A stretch of DNA of 64,000 nucleotides from Sacculina carcini (taxonomy: Eukaryota; Arthropoda; Thecostraca; Sacculinidae). The translations under genes were made by a program, and so were the position numbers. The notes beneath the pieces were generated by a model. That model had not been told where the DNA came from and ran no database searches. It saw only the letters and a list, made by a program, of their open reading frames with translations. Position 1 is the first letter of the stretch. The number at the start of each line of letters is the position of its first letter. This document shows positions 1-11,429 of the stretch, piece after piece. Location: the NCBI GenBank assembly GCA_916048095.2, contig OU696577.1:6065440-6129439 (forward strand), written 5' to 3'.

Positions 1-1
1 C

Positions 2-826
2 GTCGTGCAAGCATCCAGTCTGGAGAAATGGCTCATGCGTTCGCCTTTGTTCGCCGCAGTGCAGTTGTGTGTGTTACGTGCGACGTTTGGCCTCGATATT
101 CCCGACAACTACGTTCACATCCTGCCGGATTTGTCGCACTCGCAAGATCACGCTGTGCTACTGCGGCCGCCTCATTTGATGCTCGTCAACTGGAATCTGC
201 CCTACTCGTTGCGACACAAGTGGCGGCTGCTCTTCGACAACCGCCTCCATGGCAACAGCTACAGTTTGCTGGTGAAGAACATTGTGGGTCGTGGCGCCAG
301 TGTAGTGGTGGTGCAAGACCATCGGGGCCACGTTTTCGGAGGGTTTTGTCCTGTCGACTTTCAGTGTACCGCTAACTTCTACGGCACTGATCAGACGTTC
401 TTGTTCAGTGTGCGTCCAACAGTGAACATCCACACTGCCACCGGCTACAACGACAACTACGTTTACTGTAACATTGGACAGAGAACTCTGCCAAACGGAC
501 TGGGTTTCGGCGGAAAGTTTGAGTTTTTCGGCTTGTTTTTGTGCGCCGATTTCGGCTCCGGCTTCACAGCTCCTAGTTGTTCAACGTTCAACTGTCGACT
601 GTTGTCGGGCGATAAACGCTTCTGCATCGACACTGTCCAAGTATGGGCCGTTGGTGACCAAGACCACCAACAGTCCGGCGATCAGGGCGCACCGAGTGTG
701 TTGGACGCAGACGCCGAGAGTAGAGCAATGTTGCAATTGATCCAGGGTCGTATGCACAGTGATGGAGTACGTGAACGATCCTCCAGTCTCCACTCTCCCG
801 ACGACAAGACTCTACCTCCTCTCTAG
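2..826 (+). CDS. MEAK7: MEAK7-like TLDc-domain protein, C-terminal part (5'-partial)
   Basis: The open frame enters from the left edge and ends at TAG 824-826, giving about 274 residues. Counting from the in-frame Met at position 5 (ATG is not needed here, since the gene continues upstream), residues about 58-217 form a TLDc domain. Visible landmarks are WRLLF, LHGNSY, HVFGGF, TGYNDNYVY, LPNGLGFGG and the closing VWAVGD, then SVLDAD. This order matches animal MEAK7 (TLDC1/KIAA1609), including the helical LEKWL stretch before the domain and the short acidic tail after it. MEAK7 is known in mammals as a lysosome-associated protein linked to an mTOR signalling branch; that role is carried over from the family and is not shown here. 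The N-terminal part lies outside the window. No intron is seen in this part. Oxr1 and TBC1D24 also carry TLDc domains, but the VWAVGD/LDAD tail favours MEAK7. Confidence 0.88.
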   Translation, partial: VVQASSLEKWLMRSPLFAAVQLCVLRATFGLDIPDNYVHILPDLSHSQDHAVLLRPPHLMLVNWNLPYSLRHKWRLLFDNRLHGNSYSLLVKNIVGRGASVVVVQDHRGHVFGGFCPVDFQCTANFYGTDQTFLFSVRPTVNIHTATGYNDNYVYCNIGQRTLPNGLGFGGKFEFFGLFLCADFGSGFTAPSCSTFNCRLLSGDKRFCIDTVQVWAVGDQDHQQSGDQGAPSVLDADAESRAMLQLIQGRMHSDGVRERSSSLHSPDDKTLPPL

Positions 827-859
827 CACTGCGTGTCAGTGTGCGCTTGTGTGTGTCGG

Positions 860-1884
860 ATAGGATCAGATCAATTTTCGAGGGATAACCTTTGCAACGG
901 CCCTTCTTATCTAATATTTGTATCAATCGACTGTTCCTGTTTATCTGCAATTTTCTTTCAATCTGTTTTTCTACTTTGTTCCACTTTTGTCCTCCTATTC
1001 CAAAATCCATACAAACCCTCTTTAATTTGTTCGACTTCCTGTTTATTTTCAAATCTAAACAACGCCCTTCCTATGTCATATTCATTTCTCGTCTGCTGAC
1101 CGCTCAAAGCCTTTCGACTTCAATACCTCTCGCAGATCTGTATATCCTTTACACCTCAACATGAAATGCTCCAAATCATCTTTTCATTTTCACACATAGG
1201 ACGTTTGTCTTATCTTGGGTCCGTATCCTATTACTCAGTTTTAGACAGTTATGGCTCTAAAAAGATGGTTGACGCCGGTCTGTTATCATAGATGTAATCT
1301 ACCCTATTTTTGTTCCATATATCCTGTATATCCTTAAGCTTGGTTTCACATTATCCCTTCCATCCTCGTATTCCATGCCTTCAACTTCCTGTTCAATTCC
1401 GACCTTGCCATATTTTCCAATGTTTTCCAGGTTATTCTTGTCTGCCATGGTTTTCTCTACATGATTACTTCATACGTCTTCCCTGTCGTTCCACTCCTAA
1501 TTAGCTTTTCCACCAGATCATTTCTTCCTCCTTTCAGTGTGCTGTTTATATAACTGATTTTTGTTATTGTTATCCTTGTTTCAAACGATATTGCACCTAT
1601 TTCTCCTCCCAAACCTTCCTGTGTTGTATATGAATGTTGTGTAGGCTGTTTTCCAAAATCACCCTGTACACACTCTTTTCTATTATTTGCAGTTCCTTTA
1701 GTTCATTCCTCCTAAATTCCAATACGCTATTTTCATTGAGTAGGCACGGTAATACAGCTTCCAATAAGTCTTCCCTATCATTACTGTGGTAAATGAATGA
1801 TAGTGTTCGCGAAGCAGCGTTGGTGTTTATGCGCGTGCGTTCGTCCTTAGCCGGTGTAACGGAACAAGATGCGACCCAGAACAA
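860..1884 (-). pseudogene. Degenerate LINE ORF2 C-terminal relic
   Basis: Read on the minus strand, this stretch looks like the region just after a LINE reverse transcriptase. One open piece (1597-1884) has an LLEAVLPCLLNENSV segment, then ELQIIEKSVYRVIL, which resembles the conserved 'leucine-rich, basic, RxIL' stretch after the RT domain. Further down there is a DLEHFMLRCKGY motif typical of the C-terminal zinc-knuckle region. The frame is broken many times by stops and shifts. It begins just downstream of the MEAK7-like stop codon, so it may lie in that gene's 3' flank or UTR. The LINE clade cannot be fixed by eye. Confidence 0.5.
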
Positions 1885-1889
1885 GATTT

Positions 1890-3015
1890 TACCGTCGACA
1901 TTTGCGACGGTATCTTAGAAATAGTTATTTTTATCAGTTGTGAAGTTGCATTTGCTTTTTGAATAGTTTCTTGCTATCATATTTCTGGCTCACATTGATT
2001 TATTGTGTTATAATCGGGGCTTTATTTTCTTGAGTGTCTCTGGGTCTTATTTGTCTTGCGGTGGAAGTTGTAGGGTGGTTTCTATTAGGTGTTTGTTGTT
2101 TTGTTATGGGACACTGTTTCTTTTATGAAATCGTTTTAAGCATTGTAAATGTTTATACTATCATATTACAGGTTCATATTGATATTGATTTTTTCACCCG
2201 TACAACCGGGAGAATAGCTGCAAACGTTGAACAAGTGATATATCATTTGTGTACAATGTCTTATTTTTCAATGTGTCATTTCCTAGGTTTACAGCTCTTA
2301 GAGAATCTTGCATTATGGTTGTTGAGGTGTAGCTAGCTCAAGCATGAGTTTATAGAATGTTTCGTTCTGAGTGTGTTTCCACGAGTGCTGATGTTGTCAA
2401 ATAAGACTGGTGTTGCATGATCCCTCGGTTTTCATTTCTTCCTCCTTGTCATCCCTGCATTTGTTACTATTTCAATGCATTCTTCGGCAATTAAGTCCAA
2501 TAAAATCATTGGTCGGTGGCTTGTTTTTCTACGTATGAACATGTGCACATCTAGGATAAATGCACGTGGCCCACCCTTCAATTAGTGACGTATGAAGTTA
2601 GTTGGGCGTAGCGAAATATGTGTTCAATGTATGCACGTACGCATTCACATGTGCAATCGAGGAATAGCGTATTTATGCATATAATGCCTGCAACGCCCAC
2701 GACACTAGAAACACCAGGGTTTGGCACGCGCTTCGGTATATTGCTCTCAGATTCACTGGTCACTGCTTCAGTTTAAAGGGTTCATGTGATCACTACGTCG
2801 GCCGCACACGGAATGAATGGCAAAAACGCTCAGCACCCAGATGCCTTGTAACGTGTTGCAAGACATCGAGCGGTGCTGACTGAACTTGACAGCACACTGT
2901 GACTGAACACCAACAGTTAAACATGCCGGTAACATGTCCGGCGCAGATGCCACATCACACGCACACACTTCCCTACCATCGCTACACATTAAGTCATATA
3001 TGGACACAGACACAC
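1890..3015. other. Intergenic, no recognised gene
   Basis: AT-rich sequence with only short chance ORFs. Around 1857-1912 there is a copy of a short motif (cggaacaagatgcgacc... and ccgtcgacatttgcg) that recurs inverted at 4517-4556, so part of this stretch belongs to a small interspersed repeat family. Confidence 0.5.
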
Positions 3016-3019
3016 TTTC

Positions 3020-4015
3020 AATTAAATTCAATTAAAATATGTATTTGTTATAGCGCCCTTGGTCACAAGCGCGAAAACGACTACGACATACACAAGTACA
3101 AAGTGATAATCAGAAAGATAATATTAAGATAGAGTAGCATAAGAAACACAGCAAACAAACATACTTAAACAAGAGAAAAATTAATAAGAGAGGATATGTG
3201 GTTTTGTGATGTGTATATATAAACATTTGTGTATCTTTCGTTGTACATTATTTGTGTATATGCGAGTATTGTAGTTTTGAGCGAGTCTGCACGTGGCAGT
3301 GCACTAGGCAGTGCGGGCGATGCGGTTTCAAGTAGTTGCGCCCCCCCGCGTCAATGTTGTACGGGTGCACCGATATGTGAAATGCAGAAGCTGCCTGGTT
3401 CGGTCAAGGAAGTGGCGCGTGCAGTGTGTGTGTATATGTATGTGTATGTATGTTTGTGTGTATGCGTATTGCGGAGCGATATGATCATGAATCGGGAGTG
3501 TCCTGCATGAGATGGTGTCGTGTGGTTGTTACTGCGTTTAATGTGAAGTGGGTTTCGGGGGAGTATTTAGTGAATTGTCTGCACGGGCGTGCAGGTGTAT
3601 TGTGAAACCATATTGTTGTTGTTTGTGCCTTCGTTATTTCTTCTTACAATACATTTCATCACAGGATATGCACAAGCGACTTCACATTACAATATCAACA
3701 GAAGAACAGCTCTGCGTAGAACTGAATCAATGGAAAATAAGAACAAATATAAACATGAGTACAACAATATAATGGAACCATAGAAAACAATACAGGACCA
3801 CAGAGATGTAGAGTCAGACCGAGGCATGAGGAATGAGAGAGTGGGATACAGTATCTAAAGAAATAGAGAATATATATTTGCGGAGGAAAGAAAATTGGCG
3901 AAAAGAAAGGGAGGAAGTAATAGAGACAGGAAGTGAGTTGTATAGTCGAGGGCATAGAACGAGAAAGATTGAGATCACCAAGGGGATTCGTTCAAGGCGC
4001 GAGGACAGAACATCG
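3020..4015 (-). pseudogene. CR1-like LINE 3' fragment
   Basis: On the minus strand a piece of ORF2 C-terminus is visible around 3830-4010. It has PRLYNSLPVSI and SLSFRQF, matching PRLFNELPLKI and SLSYRSF at the end of the intact LINE-B ORF2. The 3' end near 3020-3060 carries the 'gcgctataacaaatac' terminal motif shared with the other CR1-like copies in this window. The middle has frameshifts and low-complexity drift. It is a 5'-truncated dead copy; the boundaries are approximate. Confidence 0.55.
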
Positions 4016-4437
4016 GCACATGTGATTACACTTTGGTGCGCCACACAAATATAGTCGGTCCAGAGAACTCGCCCTGTTTGCATGTGACGCTCCGTGGCGA
4101 GCCAACCGCCACAACACAAAGCCATAAAGTACTAATTCGCTTTATGTGAAGCAATACGCTGTCTACGGTGTATCCTTGAATGCAAAATAAAATATGTAAT
4201 ATTTACACAAAAATGACAATCACAGGTCGCACCGCATCGACTGCTACAATACCTGATCAGTAAAATGCGCTAAATTCCAAATTTATTTATGCACATAACC
4301 CAAAACACATGCAGCATACCTGGGAACTCATGTCTGAAAGAAATAAAAACCAAAAATAAACTAATTACGCAACTACAACCGCACTACAATAATCCAGAAC
4401 ATGTGCTAGAACATACAATGTATATCCTACAGGCTAC

Positions 4438-4660
4438 AATGAAGGAAAGGATATGAAATTCCTTCAAACGCGTCGATAATGGCATGTTTCAGTGAAGGCA
4501 TGCCCTAAATTCCCTCAATCGCGCCGCAAATGTCGACGGTCGCATCTTGTTCCGTTGTGACAGATAAAACGTGGACATAGATAAAATGGGGACATCGACG
4601 CATTTGATACAAAATGTGACGCATTTGAAGGGATTTGAAGGATTTCCCTTCGTACCATCG
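4438..4660. repeat. Fold-back MITE-like repeat
   Basis: The left end (gaaggaaaggatatgaaattcc...) and the inverted right end (cgaagggaaatccttcaaat...) form imperfect terminal inverted repeats of roughly 35 bp, both containing a ccttcaaa(t/c)gcgtc core. The last ~97 bp (about 4564-4660) recur in inverse orientation at 21656-21752 with few differences. No coding capacity. No clear TSD was found. Confidence 0.45.
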
Positions 4661-4669
4661 ACAAGTCTC

Positions 4670-5110
4670 TATTGTTATTTATTGAATTTATAGGGTTTGT
4701 TTTTGGTGCGGGCTAGTGTTGAGTTCATATTAGCTGTTATAAGTGTTATTAAATGTTACTTGGATATCAGTATAACAAAGTTATAATATAATATAATATA
4801 ACGTGTAAATAGTGGATTGAACTAAACTAGTGAAGTGATGTTTTGCTTGTTTGTTTTTGTACTTGTCTCCTAGTGTAGCAAACCAATTTAATTCAGAAGG
4901 GAAATTTCGTCAGCATTTTCCCACGAGTGTTTCTAGAGTGCTGTTTTGACTGAGCTTCGGTCGATGTCGACCATTTCAGGATTAATTCGATCTGTATCAG
5001 TAAATAGGAATGTGAAAGTAGTTGCAAACGTTGATCTGATCTCCAAGTCACATATATATTCTTTCATCGTATTTTCAGATTCGGATATTCTCCTTTTCAT
5101 TTGTTATATA
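4670..5110. other. AT-rich intergenic stretch
   Basis: Contains an ataatataat-type simple repeat near 4780-4800. No gene or mobile-element end was recognised. Confidence 0.4.
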
Positions 5111-5123
5111 TTCAATCCTACAT

Positions 5124-6397
5124 TTGCGGATAGCTTTTATATGTGCTATCTCCGACTCCATACTTCTTCTTGCTTCTTATTTCCTACATGTCATCAATTC
5201 CTTTTTTCTTCATGGTTCATTTCTTAATGATAAGCACGCTATCATTCGTCCATTACTAAAGAAACCTTCACTTGATCCATCCGTCATGAAAAACTATCGT
5301 CCTGTGTCTCTTCTCAGTTTTCCGTCTAAACTTCTTGAGTCTGCTATCTACTCTCAACTGTCTCCTTGTCCAAATCAATCACTTTGCTCCGCTCAGTCTG
5401 GATTTCGGCCCTCTCATTCTACTGAGTCTGTGTCTATTTCCATCCTTGATCACATTTTCTCTCACTTTGCTCTGGGTCGCTCTGTCCTTCTTGTACTACT
5501 AGACATGTCCTCTGCTTTTGATCTCGTTGACCACTCTATTCTCATTTCCGATCTTTCTTCTCTTGGTCTTTCTTCATCCGCTATTTCTCTCCTCAAGTCT
5601 TATCTCACCAATCGAACCTATTCTGTGAATTTCAATTCTTCTCTCTCTTCTGTGTTTCCTCTGTGTTCTGGTGTCCCTCAAGGTTCTGTGCTTGGTCCTA
5701 TATTTTTCAACATCTACATGACCCCACTATGCCCTATTCTTGAACGTCACTCTCTCATCTTTCACGTATATGCCTACGATATTCAGTTTTTCATCCCTCT
5801 TCCTCTTCGCACTCCTTTCATTGCTGATGTTCTTTCTGATGTTTCTTCTTGGGCTGCTTTTAGACGTCTCCTTCTGTCAATCAATCAAAATCAATCAAAA
5901 TCTGAGTTTATTGTTTTCCATCCTCCCCGCATTTCTCCCCCTCTTCTTCCTTGGCCTGTCTCCCTGTCAGTGCGTAGTCTTGGTGTGATCTTTGATTCTA
6001 ATGTCTCGTTCTTCTCTCAAGTCACCTCTGTTTCTCGTACGTGTCGCTTTATTCTGAGATCTTTATGTCCTATTCGCCCGCTTCTTGATCGCCCTTCTGC
6101 TATTAAACTTATTATTTCTCTAATTTTTTCCCGTATTGATTATTGTTGTTCACTCTATTTTCACGTTCTTCGTTATTCCTCCGCATTCTTTAGCGTGTTA
6201 TCAACTCTTCTTGACGTTTTGTCCTGACTCCTACTCCTTGTCGCCATACTTCTGAATTTTTGTTTTTCTCCGCGTTCGTTTCGTTTTTTGCTCCGCGTCT
6301 GTTTAATTCTCTTCCCTCTAATATTGTTCAATCTTCGTCCTTCCATTCGTTCAGGTCCTCTTTGTTTAAATATTTGTTTGATCAATCGTTTGACCCT
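5124..6397 (+). pseudogene. LINE-A ORF2 reverse transcriptase fragment
   Basis: RT motifs in order: KNYRPVSLLSF, QSGFRPSHSTES, LDMSSAFDLVDH, SGVPQGSVLGP, then the catalytic block at 5769-5780, which reads Y-A-Y-D instead of the required xADD. The third position has therefore lost the essential aspartate. A stop at 6225-6227 is followed by a frame change; PRLFNSLP and the C-terminal FKYLF continue in another frame up to the Gypsy-1 insertion. No endonuclease domain is present upstream, so the copy is 5'-truncated. It is dead by truncation, frameshift and active-site loss. Confidence 0.8.
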
Positions 6398-6681
6398 TAT
6401 ACTGTTTCTACACTTGTGGCGCAAGTGTCGTTTATGACTGTGGGGCTGGTTGATGTTGTTTATATGTATTAATGATAAGTTTCCAAATAAGTTATATGGT
6501 AGGATTTAATTATATTTAGTGTTTTTATTTGCTAATCAACCTTGCTAATGTACATTACTAACCACTATCATTTGGGTTATGTTTCAGGCATTGAATGTTG
6601 GTGTCTTATTGATATGAAATAGAGTGGCACGTTTCACGGTTGTTTTCATTGTAGTGGCGATGACGGAAAAGGAATAGTAAA
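6398..6681 (+). repeat. Gypsy-1 5' LTR
   Basis: 284 bp, beginning tatactgtttctac and ending atagtaaa. The start is fixed by the TSD and by the junction of the 3' LTR with its polypurine tract. Confidence 0.8.
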
Positions 6682-6707
6682 ACTGGCGACGAGGTAAAAA
6701 AATCTAA

Positions 6708-7871
6708 ATGGCTCAAGGTATCCCAAATATACCACCGCTGGAGTTCGACGAGAACAACCAAACCAGCGCGTGGAGAGAGTGGGTTGAACATCTTGAAGAC
6801 GCATTCACGGCGTTTGAGATCACAAGTGACAGCAGGCGACGAGCCTTACTGCGATTTTACGGAGGTACGAAACTTAAAGACATTCTGTAAACACTAAAAC
6901 CTGAGGTGCCAATGAACCAAACCGAACTTACGTACAAAACTATCAAGGTAGCGCTGGATGAATATTTTCAAGAGCGTACAAGTGAAGTATTCGAGCGACA
7001 CAAATTCCGTAACCTTACACAAGAAATGGGCGAAAACACCAACACGTTCGTGACAAGGTTGCGAACACAGGGAGCTAAATGCAATTTTGGTCAATATAAT
7101 CTGGACAAGGCTATAATTGATCAATTAGTGGAGACATGCACCTCGAACACGCTAAGGCGCTCATACCTCAAAGAACCTGATTTGACAGTACAGACTGCAC
7201 TACGATTGCCCTATACACACGAGGCAACAGAATCACAGGCACAACAAATAGAGTGTACAGAGCAAGACACCAGCATTCATAAAGTGACTAGATATAGGCA
7301 ACGCCAGAAATCTGAATGGGAGAAAGACAGAAAGAAACATGAGGATGGGGACAAACCAACTGATTTGTCACGATGCTTCGGATGCAATGGTACAGGACAC
7401 CGGCACGGTCAACGAGATTGTCCGGCGTTTGGAAAGAAGTGTCATCATTGTGGTATACGAAACCATTTTGCCACAGCATGCCGTAAGAAGTTACAACAGG
7501 CTAAACAAATACAAGCAATAGATGACACATCGTCTGGCGAGGAGAACAACGGCGTTCGACGCCTCTCATCCACGCGTAGCAGATACACGGACGACGAGTC
7601 CAACGTCTTTCGCATAAATACCAAAAGTTCGGGCACGAAGCGCATTCTAGTGGACAACGTGGCGGTCCGTATGCTGATCGATTCGGGAGCTAGCGTTAAC
7701 TTGTTGGATGGCAGAACGTTTGAGCATCTGGCGGATGCAAAACCAACGGTCGTTCTTAGCCGCTCAAAAGTTGTACCCAGATCGTACGGCGACACACCGA
7801 TTCCGCTTCGAGGAGAATTTTTGCCACACTCACATATGGGTCCAGACGAATTATACAGAAAATTTTGGTAA
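6708..7871 (+). pseudogene. Gypsy-1 gag-protease, broken
   Basis: The frame starts MAQGIPNIPPLEF shortly after the primer-binding site. It is interrupted by an in-frame TAA at 6888-6890, then continues in the same frame from 6906. Further along are a capsid-like region, two CCHC-type knuckles (CFGCNGTGHRHGQRDC and CHHCGIRNHFATAC) and the protease signature MLIDSGASVNLL. The reading ends at 7871; the following pol is in another frame. Confidence 0.8.
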
Positions 7872-10800
7872 CCAATGCACATGACACTGTGAATATATTG
7901 GGATGACAAGCGTGTTTGGAACTGGGTTTACTGTCTATGCCTCGAATCGACAGTGTGAAAGCCGAGGAAATCCCAGAATCAACAACAAGTATTTTGAACA
8001 GACATCTATCTGCACTCGAAGGCATCGGGCGGATGAGGAATTTCCAATTGAAACTCGACATAGATGAGAAAGTCAAACCGGTAGCGATACCACCGCGGCG
8101 AGTGTCATTCCACCTACGAGGCGCCGTGGAAGAAAAAATTCAAGACATGCTGAAAAACGACATCATCGAAAAGGTAGAGGGACCCACACCATGGGTTTCA
8201 CCATTGGTCACCGCGCCCAAACCTAACGGTGACATCAGAATTTGTGCAGATTTGCGAATGACAAACAAAGCGGTAAAGCGCTCCCGCTACCCGATTCCTA
8301 CAGTAGAGCAAATCCTCAGCGAGGTCAGTGGAGCCAAGGTGTTCTCAAAAGTTTATTTGAATTGCTACTATCACCAGATAGAACTGTCACCGGAGTCCAG
8401 AGGAATCAACACTTTTTCGTGTGATTCAGGTATCTATAGATACAAAGTCTTGGTAATGGGCATAACTTCGGCAGCAGAAGAGGGACAGCGCTTACTCCAA
8501 CAAATACTGCAAAAATGTCCGAACTGTCGCAACGGAGCAGATGACATCCTGATTTGGGGAAAAAACACACAGGAACACGACAGAGCTCTTGAATCCGTTC
8601 TCCGTACCTTACGGGAAAATAATCTGTCCATCTCTCAGGATAAGAGCATCTTTCACGTGGAAGACGTCATATTTCATGGCTTTTCAGTTTCTAGCAGCGG
8701 CGTCAAGCCGACAATGTCCAAAATTTAAGCAATCCATGGGTTCGAACGACCGAAAACACCGCAAGACGTCAGGAGCTTCATGGTGCTCATAAACTACCTG
8801 ACCAGATTCATTCCGCGACTGGCAACTAAGAGCGAGCCACTGAGACTACTAACCAGACAGAACACCGCGTGGAGATGGACAGAGAAGGAAGAAAAATGTT
8901 CACGAACTGAAAGAGGCGGTAAAGAAAGAGGCACACCTTATTCATTTTGACCCGAAACGTCGGACATCACTCATTGTGGATGCGAGCCCAGTTGGCTTAG
9001 GGGCGGTACTCTGCCAGAACCATCATGGCGATCTAAGGCCAGTGAGCTACGCGTCCAGGACGTTAACCGACGTTGAACGAAGATATTGCCAGCTTGAAAA
9101 AGAGGCACTGGTGATTGTGTGGGCTTGTGAGCGATTTCATTTGTACCTATACGGAGCAGAATTCGAAATTCGAACCGATCACCAAGCGCTCACATCAATC
9201 TTCAAACCAACAGGTAATCCTTCATCACGCATATTGCGGTGGATATTACGTATGCAGCAGTATGACTTCACCATTCGTCACATCAACGGGCGAGACAACC
9301 CTGCCGACGTGTTATCAAGACAGTCTGTACAATATCACGACAAAATCTCAGCAGAAGAAGAAATAGCTGAGGGGTTCGTCAACTACGTCGTCGCACACAG
9401 CGTACCGGTGGCGCTGACTCTGTCTGAACTGGTCGAAGAGTCACAGAAGGATAGCACATTACAGGCAGTGGAGAGAGCCATACAACACGGTGATTGGGAA
9501 GACGAACGAATTCAAGCATTCCAAAAAATTCGCGATGAACTCACAGCTAAAAGGGGACTGATCATTCGCGGATCCAAGATCGTCATCCCATCATCGCTTC
9601 GCAGGCGCACACTTCAACTTGCCCACGAAGCTCATATGGGAATAGTGAAAACCAAGGCACTATTGCGGACAAAAGTATGGTGGCCTAAGCTGGACCAAGA
9701 TGTGGAAAAATTGGTAAGTGCGTGCATACCGTGTGCAAGCTTGGATCAGCGAAAACGTACGAACCCATTGAATACGTCGATGATGAGCGGGGCGTGGGAG
9801 GTTATCCACGTAGATATTTGCGGGCCATTTCCCAGTGGAGACTATGTAGTTAGCATCATAGACGCGGGTTCCAGGTGGCCCGAGGCATCAGTCGTGAGAG
9901 CCACCGACACTCACACGGTTACGGCGGTGATTGAAAACTGCATCTACACTCAAGGAGTGCCAGAGGTGATTGTATCAGACAACGGACCACAGTTCCGGGG
10001 CAAGGAGTTCGCGCTATTTTGTAAAGAATGGGGTATACGGCACAGAAAGGTTTCACCGTATCATCCACAGAGTAATGGCGAAGTGGAAAGGTTTTTCTCT
10101 TCGTTACTCAAAAACGTTCGTGCATCCAACACAGAGACGAGAAACTGGAAACGATTGTTGGGAATGTTTCTTTTGCAGTACCGAAATACGCCACATTGCA
10201 CCACGGTAGAAACACCCGCACAACTACTGATGGGTAGAAGTTTGAAAATGAAATGGCCTCAACTCCAATCGAACACGGAAGGGTGGAGGTGGAGAAAAGC
10301 GCGTAAGACAGACCGGGAGGAAAAAGAAAAACTGAAGGCGCGCACAGACAGGAAGAATAGAGCCAGGTCGAGCGATATCGCGAAAAACGACAGAGTCCTG
10401 CTTCGCCAGACAAGAACGAACAAACTCTCGCCCCGATATGACCCACAACCATGGACGGTCACTGAAAGAAAGGGAAGTACCGTCATAATTCAAAGAGGAA
10501 ATCAGCAGAAACTGCGTGAAACATCACAACTGAAAAAAGTTCCAGACAGCCGGTGGGAGGAAGGCGGCACGTTTACAAGCGACGGGCTCGGTCCAATTCT
10601 CGGTACACAAGAAGATCGAACCGGAACGACGGACGAGGCAACACACAGACACATGGAAAGTTCAAGAGGCGTCAACGGGTTCGAGCAACAAAAACAAACA
10701 AGGCGGAACAGATCAGATCGCGACGGAGGCAACATAACGGATATTGGTAATGAGGCGGTGACATTATCGGACTCGTCAGAAGTGATTGGTTTCCCCAACA

Positions 10801-10886
10801 GACGACGGAGAACCATAAGAAGGCCACAGAGATTCTGCGATGGCGCTACTGAGGCAGATATTGAAGACGCCTTGCTATCATCCTGA
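7872..10886 (+). pseudogene. Gypsy-1 pol (RT, RNase H, integrase), broken
   Basis: RT runs from about 7917 to 8725: PWVSPLVTAPKPNG, then FSKVYLNCYYHQ, where the motif A aspartate is replaced by tyrosine, and a GADDILIWG motif C. A TAA at 8726-8728 interrupts the frame and a frameshift lies near 8897. From 8976 the frame is open to 10886. It has RNase H (DASPVGLGAVL, TDHQALTSIF), an H2C2 zinc finger (LAHEAHMGI to CIPCAS), and an integrase core with all three acidic residues (HVDICGPF, VSDNGPQF, NGEVERF). The RT lesions alone make this copy inactive. Confidence 0.82.
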
Positions 10887-10998
10887 ATTCCACCGACAGA
10901 AGCAAAATGAAGAGGGAGGAGATATACTGTTTCTACACTTGTGGCTCAAGTGTCGTTTATGACTGTGGGGCTGGTTGATGTTGTTTATATGTATTAAT

Positions 10999-11372
10999 CA
11001 TAGACTCCTTTAAGGAAGGACTGGAACGTCACGACCTCGGGGTTTTTAACTTGAGTCTGAAAGATTAACTTGAGTTTTGGAATAAAATGACTTCTAGAAG
11101 AGCTAGAAACACGTTCTATGGGTCAAAATGGGGGTTTTTGAGGACACTGAGCTCAATAGTAACATTTTCAACACCAACTGGGGTCATCTCCAAGGTCAAA
11201 AGGTCATATTTCAAGGTCAAATTTGTGAATTTTGATCATTTTTGCTCGTTTTTGTGTGTAACTCATAAATGGTGAGAGATGGATGATTATAATAAGAGGC
11301 AAGTCTGTAGAGCTGTTCAAATTTAATATATATTGTCAAATACTGTATTACTCAAACATTCCAAACAAGCCT
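10999..11372 (+). repeat. P-element left TIR
   Basis: 374 bp, matching the inverted right arm from the outer end through ggtcaaaatgg, gagagatggatgattat and attactcaaacattcc to about 11372. There are scattered mismatches. Confidence 0.8.
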
Positions 11373-11429
11373 TCCAAGAGACCAAGAGACTTCATGCCTG
11401 ATTAGAGATCTGATACTCTGATTTTCGCG